A stretch of DNA of 64,000 nt, taken from the NCBI RefSeq assembly GCF_000175935.2, contig NC_014840.1, positions 124,001-188,000 of the forward strand, in the 5' to 3' direction. Source of the DNA: Pantoea sp. At-9b. GTDB taxonomy: Bacteria > Pseudomonadota > Gammaproteobacteria > Enterobacterales > Enterobacteriaceae. The first letter of the stretch is position 1. Every line of letters starts with the position of its first letter. Both the position numbers and the translations under genes were made by a program. The notes under the pieces are model-generated. The model saw only the letters and a program-made list of their open reading frames with translations, had not been told where the DNA came from and made no database searches. Below, piece by piece: positions 8,349-16,655 of the stretch.

Positions 8349-9287
8349 ATGGGAAAAGTACAGAAGATGCAGGCCACGTCTAAACCGCTGCCTCATTCAA
8401 CTTATGAACAGGTCGTCAATGACATCACGGCGCGTTATGCGCAGTTGTCCGAACGACATAAACAGGCGGCACGCTATATCACGCAAAACCCGAATACGGT
8501 GGCGCTTGAGTCCATTAATGCTGTCGCGGCTAAATGTGGACTACACCCGTCGGTGCTGGTGCGTTTTGCACAGGCATTTGGCTATAGCGGATTTAAACAA
8601 ATGCAGAGCGTGTTCCAGTCACGCCTTGCCACAGCAGCTCCGGGTTACAACGAACGCCTGAATGCCCTGGAGAATGACCTCCGGAAGAATGATGAACGTG
8701 GCAGCCTGGGGTTTTTGCAGAGTCTGGTTATTCGCGATATCGCGACCTTACAGGAGTTACTGCACAATGTGACAGCCGCCGATCTGGACCTTGCGGCGCA
8801 GCTGCTAAAGGATGCTGACACCATCTATATCATGGGTCAGCTGCGCTCGGAACCTATTGCATTATTACTGCGCTATCTGTTCACCATGCTGAACCGCAGG
8901 GTGGTATTGCTGGATGCTTCAGGTGGCCTGGCACCCCAGATGGCAAAAAATATGCGTGAAAATGATGTGCTGTTTGCCATCGCTTTCCGCCACTACGCGA
9001 AAGAAGTGATTGCCATCGCTGATGATGTTTTTGCCCGAGGACTCCCGATCGTGGCAATTACCGATGGACAGTTGTCACCTTTGGCGAAAAACGCACGCGT
9101 TCTGTTTACGGTGCCGGAAGAAGAGTACAGCTTTTCGCGATCGCTGGCGGCCCCCATGTGTCTGGCTCAGAGCATTGCCATGGCCCTGGCCTCCGCGCTG
9201 CATCCTGAAAAAGCGGAACCGACCATCGAAACCATTACAGAACGAGAAAAGCGCGAAGAAACCGCCCGCAAGCGCAGCCGGGCGTAA
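8349..9287 (+). CDS. MurR/RpiR family transcriptional regulator
   Basis: A 312-residue cytoplasmic regulator. The N-terminal helix-turn-helix domain (about residues 20-100) has the family pattern SERHKQAARYI...VAAKCGLHPSVLVRFAQAFGYSGF; the SIS sugar-phosphate-binding domain (about 130-270) follows, with segments such as ADTIYIMG and NDVLFAIAFR. A basic tail ends the protein. ATG 8349 is preceded by GAGGAA. It sits between two divergent catabolic operons, and a shared inverted repeat (GCAA-N6-TTGC) occurs before both and before itself, so it probably controls the whole locus in response to a pathway intermediate. A terminator follows the gene. Confidence 0.9.
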   Translation: MGKVQKMQATSKPLPHSTYEQVVNDITARYAQLSERHKQAARYITQNPNTVALESINAVAAKCGLHPSVLVRFAQAFGYSGFKQMQSVFQSRLATAAPGYNERLNALENDLRKNDERGSLGFLQSLVIRDIATLQELLHNVTAADLDLAAQLLKDADTIYIMGQLRSEPIALLLRYLFTMLNRRVVLLDASGGLAPQMAKNMRENDVLFAIAFRHYAKEVIAIADDVFARGLPIVAITDGQLSPLAKNARVLFTVPEEEYSFSRSLAAPMCLAQSIAMALASALHPEKAEPTIETITEREKREETARKRSRA

Positions 9288-9303
9288 CCGCCATGCACTT
9301 CTC

Positions 9304-9334
9304 ATCCCTGCCCGCACGTCGGGAAGGGATTTTT
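9304..9334 (+). terminator. Rho-independent terminator after the RpiR-type regulator gene
   Basis: ATCCCTGCCCG and CGGGAAGGGAT form an 11-base stem with one mismatch around the loop CACGT, followed by TTTT. It separates the regulator gene from the iolD-like operon, which therefore needs its own promoter. Confidence 0.8.
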
Positions 9335-9345
9335 AGGCTCAAAAA

Positions 9346-9362
9346 TTGCAACATTTATTGCT
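9346..9362 (+). promoter_or_regulatory. Putative RpiR-type operator, site 3
   Basis: TTGCAACATTTATTGCT, core GCAA-N6-TTGC at 9348-9361. It differs from site 2 at two of 17 bases and lies about 80 bases before the iolD-like start, just after the terminator of the regulator gene. Confidence 0.55.
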
Positions 9363-9440
9363 ATTAATCAGATGTCGCAATTTAACTTGTTAAACCAACC
9401 ATGATGCTGTGTCTGAGCGTCTACTGAGAGTGAGTTAATT

Positions 9441-11285
9441 ATGGCCAAAATTCGTTGCACCACCGCTCAGGCGATTGTTCGTTACCTGAGCAACCAATTC
9501 ACGGAAGTTGACGGTGAACGTGTTCCCCTTTTCCCCGGCGTCTATGGCATTTTCGGTCATGGCAATGTCACCTGCCTGGGTGAAGCACTCGAAGCTGCAC
9601 AAGATGTACTGCCAACCTGGCGTGGTCAGAATGAGCAATCGATGGCTTTTGCGGCTGTCGGTTTTGCTAAGGCCATGGTACGTCGCCAGATTATGGTGGT
9701 CACGGCATCTATTGGACCGGGTACAACGAATCTTTTGACCGCCGCGGGCGTTGCTCATACCAGCCGTTTACCCGTGTTGATGATCTGCGGTGACAGCTTT
9801 GCCCGCCGAATTCCCGATCCGGTGATGCAACAAGTAGAGCACTTCAACGATCCCACCCAAACCGTCAATGACGCTTTCAAAGCGGTATCACGCTATTGGG
9901 ATCGCATAACCTGGCCGGAACAAATCATGTCTTCTCTGCCACAGGCGGTCGCCACCCTGCTTGATCCGGGTGACTGTGGGCCCGCCTTTATCGGTGTCTG
10001 TCAGGACGTACAGGAGATGGCCTATGATTATCCGGAAGAGTTCTTCTCTCCGCGACTGCATACCATGCCACGCCCCCGTCCTGACCGGCGGTTACTGGAA
10101 CAGGCCGTTCAACTGCTGAAAACGGCGAAACGTCCGCTCATTATTTCGGGCGGGGGTGTGCGTTACTCCCAGGCGGAAGCAACGCTCGAAGCCTTCGCCA
10201 CAGAACATGGCATCCCGGTGGTAGAAACCATCGCAGGTAAAGGTGCCTTCACCCATGACCATCCGATGCATATGGGGCCTGTTGGCATCCTCGGTTCAAC
10301 CTCAGCTAATGAATTGGCGGCCAATGCTGACGTGATTATCGCTATTGGCACGCGACTGATGGACTTCGTCACCGGCTCGTGGACCCTGTTCGATCATGGT
10401 GCCCAATTTATCGCGTTAAATGCAGCCCGATTCGACGCCCACAAACATCGTTCCCTTCCTCTGATCTGTGACGCACGAGAAGGCATCGCTGAGATGCATG
10501 CTGCGCTCGGCGCATGGCAGGCTGACGCGGCCTGGCTGGAACGCGGTCGTAACGCTTTCATTAGCTGGAACACGCTGATCGCGGATAAACAGGAGCACAC
10601 TGACCACGGCACAGCCCCTTCTTATGCCCAAGTAATTGGCGTCGTTAATGCCCAGGCCGCCGCCGAGGATTACATCATCAGCGCCGCAGGTGGCCTGCCG
10701 GGTGAGTTAGTTAAAGGCTGGCGGGTTAAAAATCCCGGTACTTTTGATTGTGAGTTCGGATTTTCCTGTATGGGGTATGAACTCTCCGCCGGCTGGGGGG
10801 CCGCGATGGCGGGTAACGCGCGGGATGTGTTCGTGATGATTGGGGATGGAACCTACATGATGATGAACTCCGATATCTACTCAAGTGTACTTTCCGGCCA
10901 CAAATTTATTCTCCTGGTGTGTGACAACGGAGGCTATGCCGTGATTAACCGTCTGCAAAATGCCAAAGGCGGTGCATCATTTAATAACCTGCTGAAAGAC
11001 TGTCGGGTACAAGAGCCTTTCCATGTTGATTTCGTGGCAAACGCGCAGTCGATGGGTGCGCTGGCAAGGAAAGTCACCCGCCTCGATGAGTTAGCAGAAG
11101 CCATTAAATGGGCCAAAGGGAATGATCGTACCACCGTGATTTCGATTGAAACGCATCCCTACACCTGGACGCCAGGGGATGCCTGGTGGGATGTCGGGGT
11201 GCCTGAAGTCAGTGCACGTGACAGCGTTAATCAGGCCCGTGCCGAGCACGTTGCAGGCCGCAAACATCAACGTGCCGGTATTTAA
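9441..11285 (+). CDS. iolD: IolD-like 3D-(3,5/4)-trihydroxycyclohexane-1,2-dione hydrolase
   Basis: A 614-residue thiamine diphosphate enzyme with the three-domain acetolactate synthase fold. The activating glutamate is in RGQNEQSMAF (Glu65), and the ThDP/Mg motif begins at GDGTYMMMN near residue 467. Segments such as FGHGNVTCLGEAL, SIGPGTTNLLTAAG and GEYGFSCMGYE-like CEFGFSCMGYE are typical of IolD. It hydrolytically opens the cyclic diketone formed by IolE to 5-deoxy-glucuronate in inositol catabolism. It is first gene of the plus-strand operon, 16 bases before the iolE-like gene. Control by the RpiR-type regulator is suggested by site 3. Confidence 0.93.
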   Translation: MAKIRCTTAQAIVRYLSNQFTEVDGERVPLFPGVYGIFGHGNVTCLGEALEAAQDVLPTWRGQNEQSMAFAAVGFAKAMVRRQIMVVTASIGPGTTNLLTAAGVAHTSRLPVLMICGDSFARRIPDPVMQQVEHFNDPTQTVNDAFKAVSRYWDRITWPEQIMSSLPQAVATLLDPGDCGPAFIGVCQDVQEMAYDYPEEFFSPRLHTMPRPRPDRRLLEQAVQLLKTAKRPLIISGGGVRYSQAEATLEAFATEHGIPVVETIAGKGAFTHDHPMHMGPVGILGSTSANELAANADVIIAIGTRLMDFVTGSWTLFDHGAQFIALNAARFDAHKHRSLPLICDAREGIAEMHAALGAWQADAAWLERGRNAFISWNTLIADKQEHTDHGTAPSYAQVIGVVNAQAAAEDYIISAAGGLPGELVKGWRVKNPGTFDCEFGFSCMGYELSAGWGAAMAGNARDVFVMIGDGTYMMMNSDIYSSVLSGHKFILLVCDNGGYAVINRLQNAKGGASFNNLLKDCRVQEPFHVDFVANAQSMGALARKVTRLDELAEAIKWAKGNDRTTVISIETHPYTWTPGDAWWDVGVPEVSARDSVNQARAEHVAGRKHQRAGI

Positions 11286-11301
11286 ATAAGGAAACCTGAA
11301 A

Positions 11302-12213
11302 ATGCTGAAAGCCAAACTGGGTATTGCGCCTATCGCCTGGTCAAATGACGACCTGCCACAACTGGGCGGAGATACGCCACTCTCCACCTGCCTCGCTGAA
11401 AGTCACCTGGCAGGTTTTCAGGGCGTCGAGACCGGCGGGAAGTTCCCGAAAACCAGTGAAGAATTGATACCCATCCTGCGTGAATTCAGGCTTGAACTGG
11501 TATCGGGATGGTACTCCGGCACACTCCTCGATAATACGGTAGAAGAGGAAATCAAAAAGTCGCTCCCTCAGATGCAGCTGTTTCGCGATTGCGGAGCCGC
11601 CTGTCTGGTGTACGGAGAGACGGCAGGAACCATTCAGAATCAGCAACATATCCCACTGGTGAATCGCCGTCGCCTGACCGATGCGCAGATGGCTGAATAC
11701 GGTGAGAAGCTGTCTCGCTTCGGTGAATTTTGCATGGATTACGGTGTGCCGCTGGCTTTCCATCATCACATGGGCACCGCGATTGAGGACCAGCATGATA
11801 TCGATCGCCTGATGGCCGCCACCAATGACAAAGTCGGATTGCTGTTTGATTCCGGGCATCTGGTTTTTGCGGGTATAGACCCAATGACCGTTCTGGCTAA
11901 ACACGGTGAACGCATCATTCACGTCCATACCAAAGATATTCGTAAAGATGTACTGGCGACACTGGATTGGAATAAAGACAGCTTCCTGGATGCGGTACTG
12001 AAAGGGGTATACACGGTGCCGGGTGATGGCGGGATCGACTTCACCGCCATCATCAACAAATTAGCGCAAATCGGTTATCAGGGGTGGTTTGTGGTGGAAG
12101 CCGAACAAGACCCGGCAAAAGCCCCTCCCCTCAAATATGCACGTATTGGTAATGGCACCCTGCGTAAAGCGCTGAGCGATGCGGGATACTCACTTGTGGA
12201 AGGAGTTCTTTGA
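11302..12213 (+). CDS. iolE: IolE-like inosose dehydratase
   Basis: A 303-residue TIM barrel protein of the normal IolE length. It would dehydrate 2-keto-myo-inositol to the cyclic dione that IolD hydrolyses. Diagnostic segments are LGIAPIAWSNDDLPQLGG at the N-terminus, QGVETGGKFP, AFHHHMGTAIE, LLFDSGHLVFAG, HVHTKDIR and WFVVEAEQDP, which carry the expected metal-binding Glu, Asp, His and Glu residues. The ribosome binding site AAGGAAA precedes the start. The stop overlaps the next start (TGATG), so the SDR gene is translationally coupled. Confidence 0.93.
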   Translation: MLKAKLGIAPIAWSNDDLPQLGGDTPLSTCLAESHLAGFQGVETGGKFPKTSEELIPILREFRLELVSGWYSGTLLDNTVEEEIKKSLPQMQLFRDCGAACLVYGETAGTIQNQQHIPLVNRRRLTDAQMAEYGEKLSRFGEFCMDYGVPLAFHHHMGTAIEDQHDIDRLMAATNDKVGLLFDSGHLVFAGIDPMTVLAKHGERIIHVHTKDIRKDVLATLDWNKDSFLDAVLKGVYTVPGDGGIDFTAIINKLAQIGYQGWFVVEAEQDPAKAPPLKYARIGNGTLRKALSDAGYSLVEGVL

Positions 12214-13022
12214 TGAATCAATTAAAAGGTAAAGTCGCCGTCGTTACCGGTGGTACTCAAGGCTTAGGGGCCGCGATTGCGCGTCATTTCGCGCTAAACG
12301 GTGCTACCGGCGTGGTGATTTGTGGCAGAAATGAGACCAAAGGCCGTGACATCGCGGCCAGCATCAACGCCGAAGGCAAAGGCAAGGTCGAATTTGTGCA
12401 CGCTGACTTATCCTCTGTTGAAGATTGTCGCACCGTCATTGCTTCCGCAGATGAGTTATTTGGCCGTGTTGACGTGCTGGTGAATGCTGGTGGCATGACG
12501 GATCGCGGCACCATTCTCGATACCGATCCCGAGCTGTTTGACCAAATGTTCGCCACCAATGTCCGTGGACCTTTCTTCCTGATGCAGGACGCCATCAAGA
12601 TCATGCGCCGAGAGAAGATTGAAGGCAGCATTGTGAATATCTGCTCCATGTCCGGACTGGCGGGCCAGCCTTTTATTGCTGCTTATTGCTCATCCAAAGG
12701 CGCACTGGCAACCCTCACCCGCAACACAGCCTATGCTTTGTTACGCAACCGCATTCGTGTCAATGCGCTCAACATTGGCTGGATGGCATCCGAAGGTGAG
12801 GACCGCATCATGAAAACCTACCACGGCGCGGAAGATGGCTGGCTGGAAAAAGCCGCCGCTGAACAACCCTTTGGTCGCCTGATTCAGCCAGAAGAAGTGG
12901 CCCGTGCGGTGGCCTTCCTTGCCAGTGAAGAATCAGGGCTGATGACAGGATCAGTCATCAATTTCGATCAGTCAGTTTGGGGTGGCTACGACCAGGCCGC
13001 AGCTCCCACCAGCGCGCTTTAA
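12213..13022 (+). CDS. SDR family NAD(P)-dependent oxidoreductase
   Basis: A classical short-chain dehydrogenase of 269 residues. The cofactor motif TGGTQGLG is at about 12-19, NAGG near 91-94, and the catalytic Ser (ICSMSG), Tyr and Lys (YCSSK, about 158 and 162) are present. ATG 12213 overlaps the iolE stop by one base and has AGGAG seven bases upstream; a TTG one codon earlier is less likely. As third gene of the iolD-iolE operon it may interconvert a pathway alcohol and ketone, for example a deoxy sugar acid or another inositol epimer. The substrate is not recognisable. Confidence 0.9.
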   Translation: MNQLKGKVAVVTGGTQGLGAAIARHFALNGATGVVICGRNETKGRDIAASINAEGKGKVEFVHADLSSVEDCRTVIASADELFGRVDVLVNAGGMTDRGTILDTDPELFDQMFATNVRGPFFLMQDAIKIMRREKIEGSIVNICSMSGLAGQPFIAAYCSSKGALATLTRNTAYALLRNRIRVNALNIGWMASEGEDRIMKTYHGAEDGWLEKAAAEQPFGRLIQPEEVARAVAFLASEESGLMTGSVINFDQSVWGGYDQAAAPTSAL

Positions 13023-13032
13023 CGACTTCAAT

Positions 13033-13068
13033 GGCATGGTTAGCCGACAAGTGCAGGCTGACCATGCC
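13033..13068. terminator. Stem-loop after the iolD-iolE-SDR operon
   Basis: GGCATGGTTAGCC and GGCTGACCATGCC pair over 13 positions with one G-T pair, around a 10-base loop. No T-run follows, so it may work as an mRNA 3'-end stabiliser or a weak terminator. Confidence 0.5.
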
Positions 13069-13097
13069 TGATATCCGATGTGTTCAGCGAGGATGTG

Positions 13098-13454
13098 ATG
13101 GACATTCAACAACTCAATGAAATCATGAATTTTTATAAGCATTTCCTGGCGAAAATCCGCCTGATGATGTCAGGTTCTCAGTCTGACAGGCAAAAGGATG
13201 AACACCAAACAGAAGAACTCATTGATTGGCTGGCGCGACACAAATTTAACAAGACGTTTGGTACAAACTGCCGTCATGAAATCATGTATATGATTGATCA
13301 AGTCGCAGATGACAGCCTGGCTCAACTCGAGAAGAAAATCAGCACCTTGCAATTGAATTGTGAACTGATCACGCTGGAGCTTGAGGAAAAACATTTCCAG
13401 GAACGGGTCAGAATCAAAAGCAGACATCACTCTTTTCGGCATGAGCGAATTTGA
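13098..13454 (+). CDS. Hypothetical protein, 118 residues
   Basis: A small acidic-to-basic, mostly helical soluble protein with no signal peptide or membrane segment. The middle part (LAQLEKKISTLQLNCELITLELEEKHFQ, given here as two stretches around residues 78-105) has a heptad-like coiled-coil pattern, and the C-terminus is basic. ATG 13098 follows GAGG; a GTG six codons upstream is possible. Its 3' end overlaps the convergent permease gene by 28 bases. I do not recognise the family, and its link to either neighbour is unknown. The codon use looks ordinary and the start signals are good, so I think it is real. Confidence 0.6.
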   Translation: MDIQQLNEIMNFYKHFLAKIRLMMSGSQSDRQKDEHQTEELIDWLARHKFNKTFGTNCRHEIMYMIDQVADDSLAQLEKKISTLQLNCELITLELEEKHFQERVRIKSRHHSFRHERI

Positions 13455-14125
13455 TCGTTCCAACGCCGCTGCACCAGATTCGCCAGCCCGGTGCATAACA
13501 GGTAATAGACCAGACCGGTAAACACAAACAGCGCCGCAGGGTAGACCTGTACCCGATTGTTGACCTGACCTGCCAGCGTCGTCAGCTCTGGTACATTGAG
13601 GATAAAGGCCAGCGACGTATCTTTGATCAGGTTGATGCCGATACCCGCCAGTGAAGGTCTGATGTTGCGCAGCGTCTGCGGCAACAGGATATGCCACAAT
13701 AACTTTCCTGCCGAAAATCCCTGGCTCAGTGCGGCATGATGTTGCCCCGGAGGCAACGCCTGTAACCCGGCCAGCGTGCTATGCATCACCGATGCGGAGG
13801 TGAACCAGGCCAGCGCCAGCGCCACCGTTAACGCGCCGGGCATATCGCTCCCCGTCAGCGCAGGCAGCAGATACCACATCCAGAAGATGACAAAGATCAG
13901 CGGTATCCCGCGAATCAATTCAGCCCACAGAAACAACAGGGAGCGCACCACACCGCTAAACCGCCAGGCGAGACACGCCAGCGCAATCCCCCCCGGAAAC
14001 GCCAGCAGGGCGGCTCCGGCTGCCATCAGCAAGGTCAGTAATACGCCGCCGGGTTCACCCTGCGCCAGATTACCCCACAATAAGTAACCCAGGTTATCGA
14101 TGATCACCTGCAAACCACCGTTCAT
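13427..14125 (-). CDS. Polar amino acid ABC transporter permease (second subunit)
   Basis: A 232-residue inner membrane protein of the HisM/GlnP family with about five membrane segments. The EAA-type coupling loop is visible as AALSQGFSAGKLLWHILLPQTLRNIRPSL. Start overlaps the stop of the preceding permease by four bases (ATGA). It is the last gene of a four-gene operon (binding protein, ATPase, two permeases). The transporter class takes up polar amino acids, including cystine and S-substituted cysteines. Its place directly downstream of an LLM monooxygenase operon suggests, without proving, a sulfur amino acid substrate. Confidence 0.9.
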   Translation of the reverse strand: MNGGLQVIIDNLGYLLWGNLAQGEPGGVLLTLLMAAGAALLAFPGGIALACLAWRFSGVVRSLLFLWAELIRGIPLIFVIFWMWYLLPALTGSDMPGALTVALALAWFTSASVMHSTLAGLQALPPGQHHAALSQGFSAGKLLWHILLPQTLRNIRPSLAGIGINLIKDTSLAFILNVPELTTLAGQVNNRVQVYPAALFVFTGLVYYLLCTGLANLVQRRWNDQIRSCRKE

Positions 14126-14865
14126 CGCACACCATCCTTGATTCGCTGTCCCGGCCCGAGCCAGCTGAATATCAATCCCAACAACAGCCCGGTAGCCAGA
14201 TAGAGCACGGTACCGACCGCAAAGGCTTCCAGCGCATGGGCGTTATAGCTGTCAACCTGACGCACCTGATAGGTCAGCTCCGCAAAGCCGATGCCGCTGG
14301 CAAGGGAAGAGAGTTTCATCAGGTTCAAATACTGGCCCGCTACCGGTTGCCAGGCGTTGGCTAATCCTTGCGGCAATAAAATCCAGCGCAACGCGGCCGC
14401 CGTGGTGAATCCCTGACTCAATGCAGCTTCACGTTGCCCGTCAGGCACGGCATAAAGACCCGCACTCAACTCCTCCACCAGAAAGGCGGAAATGAAGATG
14501 CCGAGTCCCCAGGCCGAGCACAGAAATTCCGGCGTCAGCCAGCCGACGTCGCCGGGCAACAAGGCACCAGGATGGTCGGCATTGATCCAGTCGCGCCAGA
14601 CACGCGGCAACAGATTCCATGCGGAGAAATACCAGAACAGGAACTGAACCAGAATCGGGGTATTACGGAAGAGTGACACCCACAGCGCCACGCCGCGTAC
14701 CGCCAGACGGTTCCCGCTCAGACGCAGGAACAGCAGCAGGATAGCCAGCAGCGTCGCCAGCAATGCCCCGACCAAGCTCACCCACAAGGTGGTCAGATAG
14801 CCATTAACGATCCACTGCAACGGCTGTCCACTCAGCACTCCCTGCCAGTCCAAGTGCAGATTCAT
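14122..14865 (-). CDS. Polar amino acid ABC transporter permease (first subunit)
   Basis: A 247-residue inner membrane protein, HisQ/GltJ-like, with a coupling loop REAALSQGFTTAAALRWILLPQGL and the family segment FRNTPILVQFLFWYF. It overlaps the ATPase gene by four bases at its start and the second permease by four at its end. The two permeases should form a heterodimer with the ATPase encoded at 14862-15677. A longer periplasmic insertion around residues 85-100 (NLLPRVWRDWINADHPGALL) is typical of the GltJ-type subunit. Confidence 0.9.
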   Translation of the reverse strand: MNLHLDWQGVLSGQPLQWIVNGYLTTLWVSLVGALLATLLAILLLFLRLSGNRLAVRGVALWVSLFRNTPILVQFLFWYFSAWNLLPRVWRDWINADHPGALLPGDVGWLTPEFLCSAWGLGIFISAFLVEELSAGLYAVPDGQREAALSQGFTTAAALRWILLPQGLANAWQPVAGQYLNLMKLSSLASGIGFAELTYQVRQVDSYNAHALEAFAVGTVLYLATGLLLGLIFSWLGPGQRIKDGVR

Positions 14866-15677
14866 GACAGGAAGTCCTGGTGCAGCGGATCTAACACTTT
14901 TTTCATGAAGCGCTGAGCGCGTGGATGTTCCGGCTGGAGGAAGAAACGTTCAGGCGCGGCAACTTCGAGGATCTCGCCACCATCGATAAACACCACCCGG
15001 TCCGCAATTTCACGTGCAAACTGCATCTCATGCGTGACAACAATCATGGTGATGCCACTCAACGCCAGCGATTTCATCACCTGTAATACTTCGCCAATCA
15101 TTTCCGGGTCCAGCGCCGATGTTGGCTCATCAAACAAAATGATTTGTGGCGAAGAAGCCAGTGCCCGGCCAATCGCCACTCGCTGCTGCTGACCACCGGA
15201 TAATTGTGCCGGAAGATGCGACGCTTTATCCGCCAGTCCGACATGTGCCAGCAGCTCGCTGGCCCGCTGCACTGCCGCTGCTTTTTTCCAGCCATGTACC
15301 ACCTGTAACGGCACGCTGATATTCTGTAGTGCCGTCAGATGGGCGTACAAATTAAACTGCTGAAACACAAAGCCAATGCGACTGCGCAACTGGCGCAAAC
15401 CCACGCCAGACAGACCCGCTGTCGGGCGATTGTCGATGAGAATTTCACCCTCGCTGAGGTTTTCCAGTTGGTTGATCAGACGGATCAGCGTCGATTTTCC
15501 CGAGCCGGAGGGGCCGATGATGGCCACCACTTCGCCTGACTCAATATGCAGATCAACCCCGCGCAATACCTGCCGGTCACCGTAACGTTTACCGACACGG
15601 CGAAAAGTGACGCTGGCTTGTTGCAGATGTGAAAAATCCGCAGCCTGGACTGCGGATAGCGATTTCATAAACACCAT
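14862..15677 (-). CDS. Polar amino acid ABC transporter ATPase
   Basis: A 271-residue ATP-binding subunit of the GlnQ/HisP family. Walker A is GPSGSGKST, the Q-loop FQQFNLYAHL, the signature LSGGQQQRVAIGRAL, Walker B IILFDEPTSALDPE and the switch histidine lies in VVTHEM. The Q-loop and signature forms are those of amino acid importers. It carries an N-terminal extension of about 25 residues before the core. Start at 15677 is six bases downstream of the binding protein stop; an ATG three codons further in is an alternative. Confidence 0.92.
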   Translation of the reverse strand: MVFMKSLSAVQAADFSHLQQASVTFRRVGKRYGDRQVLRGVDLHIESGEVVAIIGPSGSGKSTLIRLINQLENLSEGEILIDNRPTAGLSGVGLRQLRSRIGFVFQQFNLYAHLTALQNISVPLQVVHGWKKAAAVQRASELLAHVGLADKASHLPAQLSGGQQQRVAIGRALASSPQIILFDEPTSALDPEMIGEVLQVMKSLALSGITMIVVTHEMQFAREIADRVVFIDGGEILEVAAPERFFLQPEHPRAQRFMKKVLDPLHQDFLS

Positions 15678-15683
15678 AGCCGC

Positions 15684-16511
15684 TTACTTCGCTTCAATCC
15701 TGAAGTTACGGGGAGAAGGTGCGGGCGTACCCGGGCCAAACCAGATGTTATAGATCTGTGCCGCCTGACCATTTTTCTCCAGCGCCAGCAGTTCATCATT
15801 CACCGCTTGCAGTAATGCAGGCTGATCTTTTTTCACCCCGACGCCGATTTCCTCTTTACTGAGTAACGCTGGCAGGATTTTAAAGTTTTCCTTGTCCGGT
15901 GCGGCGGCCAGCAATCCGGCCAGGATGGTGCTGTCCTGGGTAATCGCCTGAACGTTGCCATTGCGTAACGCCGTCAACGCCAGCGGAATATCGTCATAGG
16001 CAAGCACTCTGGCCTGCGGATAGCGTTGATGCAGCGCCTGCTCTCCGGTGGTGCCCTTCACCGCGCCAATGCGCGCATGGCTGTATTTATCCAGCTGATC
16101 CGGCGATGTTGCCGGAACGAGGAACTGCTGTCCGGTAACGAAATAGGGCGTGGAGAAATCAATAACCTGCGCACGTTCCGGGGTGATGGTGATATCCGCA
16201 ACAATCAGATCGGCCTTGCCAGACTGGAGCAACGGGATACGGTTGGCCGGATTCGTGGCAACCAGTTTCAACTTCACGCCCAGCGAGTTGGCCAGCGCTT
16301 TGGCGAAGTCCACATCGTAGCCCACCAGCTCATGGCTTTTGGCATCAATCGAACCGAAGGGGGGATTGGCGTCAAAGGTGGCGACCTTGATCACACCGGC
16401 GGCTTTGATATCCGCTAACTGATCGGCACTGGCTGCGGCTGAAACCAGCAGCGTAGCCAGCACGGCAATTGTTAATATATTTTTCTTATGTGTTGCTTTT
16501 AGGTTACTCAT
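15684..16511 (-). CDS. Periplasmic binding protein of a polar amino acid ABC transporter
   Basis: A 275-residue precursor with a signal peptide cleaved after about AAASA, then the SBP family 3 pattern: IKVATFDANPPFGSID, GYDVDFAKALANSLGVKL, LLQSGKADLIVADITITPERA and IDFSTPYF. These segments bind the amino and carboxyl groups of an amino acid ligand. AAAGGA lies five bases before the start. It heads the amino acid ABC operon, 144 bases downstream of the LLM monooxygenase gene on the same strand, with no clear terminator between. The ligand is not known; cystine, glutamate-like and S-modified cysteine binders all belong here. Confidence 0.92.
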   Translation of the reverse strand: MSNLKATHKKNILTIAVLATLLVSAAASADQLADIKAAGVIKVATFDANPPFGSIDAKSHELVGYDVDFAKALANSLGVKLKLVATNPANRIPLLQSGKADLIVADITITPERAQVIDFSTPYFVTGQQFLVPATSPDQLDKYSHARIGAVKGTTGEQALHQRYPQARVLAYDDIPLALTALRNGNVQAITQDSTILAGLLAAAPDKENFKILPALLSKEEIGVGVKKDQPALLQAVNDELLALEKNGQAAQIYNIWFGPGTPAPSPRNFRIEAK

Positions 16512-16655
16512 AAAAATCCTTTAAAATCAGTGCGTGTGTGTACTTCCTACGCTCCCACATCCCTGTGGAGGAAACAAAGAATAAAAAAAACTTATGAAAT
16601 GTCAGAAATGAATAATCGTGGTCCCAACGGTGCCCATGCGCAGGAAGAGGTAGCG

